DNA of 64,000 nucleotides from Gadus chalcogrammus (taxonomy: Eukaryota; Chordata; Actinopteri; Gadiformes; Gadidae): the NCBI RefSeq assembly GCF_026213295.1, contig NC_079416.1:1012083-1076082 (forward strand), read 5' to 3'. This document shows, one piece after another, positions 62,303 through 64,000 of the stretch. Within the stretch, counting starts at the first letter, position 1. Each line of letters begins with the position of its first letter. The translations under genes and the position numbers were made by a program. The notes beneath the pieces were generated by a model. That model was given only the letters and a program-made list of their open reading frames with translations. It made no database searches and was not told the origin of the DNA.

Positions 62303-64000
62303 AAGGCAAGGCAAGGCAACTTTATTTATGTAGCACTTTTAATACACAAGGCAGACTCAAAGTGCTACACATATAAACATTGTCATACAATAAAATAAAA
62401 TAATAGATTAGTAAAAGAAAACATATGCAAATAAATGAGTAAAATAGAAAGTGCAATGTATTTAAGATCAGATCAACAGTCTCTCTGGTATCCGCGTCGG
62501 GACTCCAACCCGACCTCAAAGGAACTTGGTACTTCCTCTGGGACTCCAACCCGGATTCTAGTAACCCTTATCCTTTCTCTCTGGTATCAGATCATGTATC
62601 TTTCTGGTAAAAATAGAAAATTAAATTGAAAGTTAAAAAGGCTTTTTAGTAAGTAAAATTGAAAGTGCAATGTATTTAAGATCAGATCAAAAGTCTCTCT
62701 GGAACCCAAGTCGGGACTCCAACCCGACCTAAAGGAACTTGGTCCTTTCTCTGGGACTCCATTCCAGATTCTAGGACTCTAACCCAGACAGAACTTGGAA
62801 ACGTCTCCCACGGAGCTCGGTATGCCAACACCAGATGATGGCTCACTTTTTTTCCTCTCAGATTCAACACAACCAATATCTGTGATTCCACGGCGGGAAT
62901 CAAAACAACATAACTCTAACCACGAACCAAAGGAACCCACGTCGGGACTCCAACCCGACCTAAAGGAACTTGGTCCTTTCTCTGGGACTCCAGCCCGACC
63001 TAAAGGAACTTGGTCCTTTCTCTGGGACTCCAACTCGACCTATGGAACTTGGTCCTTTCTCTGGGACTCCAACCCAGATTCTAGGACTCTAACCCAGACA
63101 GAACTTGGGTCTCAAACCCTTATCCTTTCTCTCTGGTATCAGATCATGTATCTTTTTGGTTAAAATAGAAAATAAAGGGAAAGTTAAAAAGGCCTTTTAG
63201 TAAAATAAAGGCAAAGTATTTAAGATTTAGCAGAAAGCTAAAGCAAACATAAAAGCCTTCAATCTTGTTTTAAAGGTGCTCAGAGTTGGGGCAAGTCTTA
63301 AATCCTCAGGGAGTTTATTCCAGCTATTTGTTGCATAGTAACTAAATCCTTCTTTCCCATGTTTCGTGTTTACTCTGGGGATAATTAATAGATTGGTCTC
63401 AGAAGATCTTAGTGTTCTAGAAGGCTTATGTAGTGGAAGCATATCAGTTAAATATTTTGGGCCTAAACCATGTAGGGATTTATAGGTTAGCAACATGATT
63501 TTAAAATAAATTCTCTGACCTACAGGAAGCCAATGTAACGATTTAAGAATTGGTGTAATATGTTCAAATTTTTTGGTCTTTGTTAAAACTCTAGCAGCAG
63601 CATTCTGAACAAGCTGAAGCTTCCTTAGAGTTTGTTTTGGGAGACCTGTAAGGAGACCATTGCAGTAATCAAGCTTACTAGTGATAAAGGCATGTACAAG
63701 TTTTTGTAAGTCTTCGGTGGACATGAGCCCTCTAAGTCTTGCTAAATTTTTAAGGTGATAATATGCAGATTTTGTAACTGATTTGATGTGACTGTCGAAA
63801 TGTAAATCAGAATCCATGATATCCCCTAGATTTCTGGCTTTGATTGAGGTTTTCAGGGACAGAGAGTGAAGGTGTTGGGTTACTTTAAGCCTTTCCGTTT
63901 TAGCACCAAATACAATTATCTCTGTTTTATCCTCATTTAGCTGAAGGAAATTTCGGCACATCCAGTCTTTCACTTACTCAATGCACTGGCACAGCAGATT
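62303..64000 (-). mobile_element. Second L2 copy, 3' part, running off the window
   Basis: Same family and strand as 44764-50160, starting with the (GGCAA)n tail at 62303. The 3' UTR is longer because an internal ACTCCAACCCGACCTAAAGG unit is repeated (62490-63100). The RT C-terminal coding part (63227-63973) differs from the first copy at about five of 248 residues. In it a CAA codon is changed to TAA (63974-63976), so this copy cannot make a full ORF2. Confidence 0.93.
62490..63110 (-). repeat. About 40-bp minisatellite in the L2 3' UTR
   Basis: The unit GGGACTCCAACCCGACCTAA with AGGAACTTGGTCCTTTCTCT recurs at least six times, some degenerate. The first L2 copy has only about two units (44955-45045). 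Confidence 0.85.

Overview
The window reads as repeat-rich genomic DNA of a ray-finned (teleost-type) fish. No bacterial or viral genome organisation is present. Coding exons have GT/AG introns, dinucleotide microsatellites are abundant, and the mobile elements are typical of fish: L2 and RTE LINEs, Rex1-like LINE ends, a Penelope-like element, a DIRS element, PIF/Harbinger, piggyBac and hAT transposons, a tRNA-derived SINE and an endogenous retrovirus. The species cannot be named from the sequence alone. One 100-base run of N (51419-51518) is a scaffold gap.

Layout. 0-4.1 kb holds the only ordinary-looking host coding sequence: one Ig/FN3 exon of a DCC/IGDCC-type receptor (806-1053), then nine phase-consistent exons (1289-4068) of a zinc-finger plus tyrosine-recombinase-like gene whose 3' catalytic part is missing. 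4.5-12.2 kb carries a broken L2, a complete uninterrupted RTE element bounded by direct repeats (7322-10682), and decayed exons of a HECT-domain (G2E3-like) gene. 12.6-15.8 kb has a SINE, a MITE inside (TA)n, and a decayed locus with two SGNH-hydrolase modules. 15.8-20.6 kb is a 4.8-kb near-perfect palindrome with abrupt ends and a 7-bp direct repeat at its borders. 20.8-29.3 kb is a Harbinger-like element split by a gutted retrovirus with almost identical LTRs. 29.6-38.1 kb is a run of cut-and-paste elements: a MITE, a Harbinger MITE, a Harbinger inserted in a Penelope-like element, a complete intron-containing piggyBac, and Harbinger remains. 39.8-43.1 kb repeats the two-module SGNH architecture with an expanded 59-bp minisatellite. 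44-51.4 kb is a duplicated repeat into which a Rex1-like fragment and a full-length two-ORF L2 have inserted. 52-54.8 kb is a dead hAT transposase. 55.2-61.5 kb is a full-length DIRS element with inverted termini and an internal complementary region, next to a HECT pseudogene. The window ends inside a second, nearly identical L2 copy.

Functionally there is no pathway here; the window is best read as a stratified record of insertions. Insertion order can be reconstructed at several places: retrovirus into Harbinger, Harbinger into Penelope, L2 and Rex1 into one arm of a duplicated repeat, and MITE into DIRS. The best candidates for undescribed biology are the target-duplicated giant palindrome, the double-SGNH repeat element, and the multi-exon zinc-finger/recombinase gene. 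The piggyBac (555 aa after splicing) and RTE (1066 aa) coding sequences look intact enough to be recently active.
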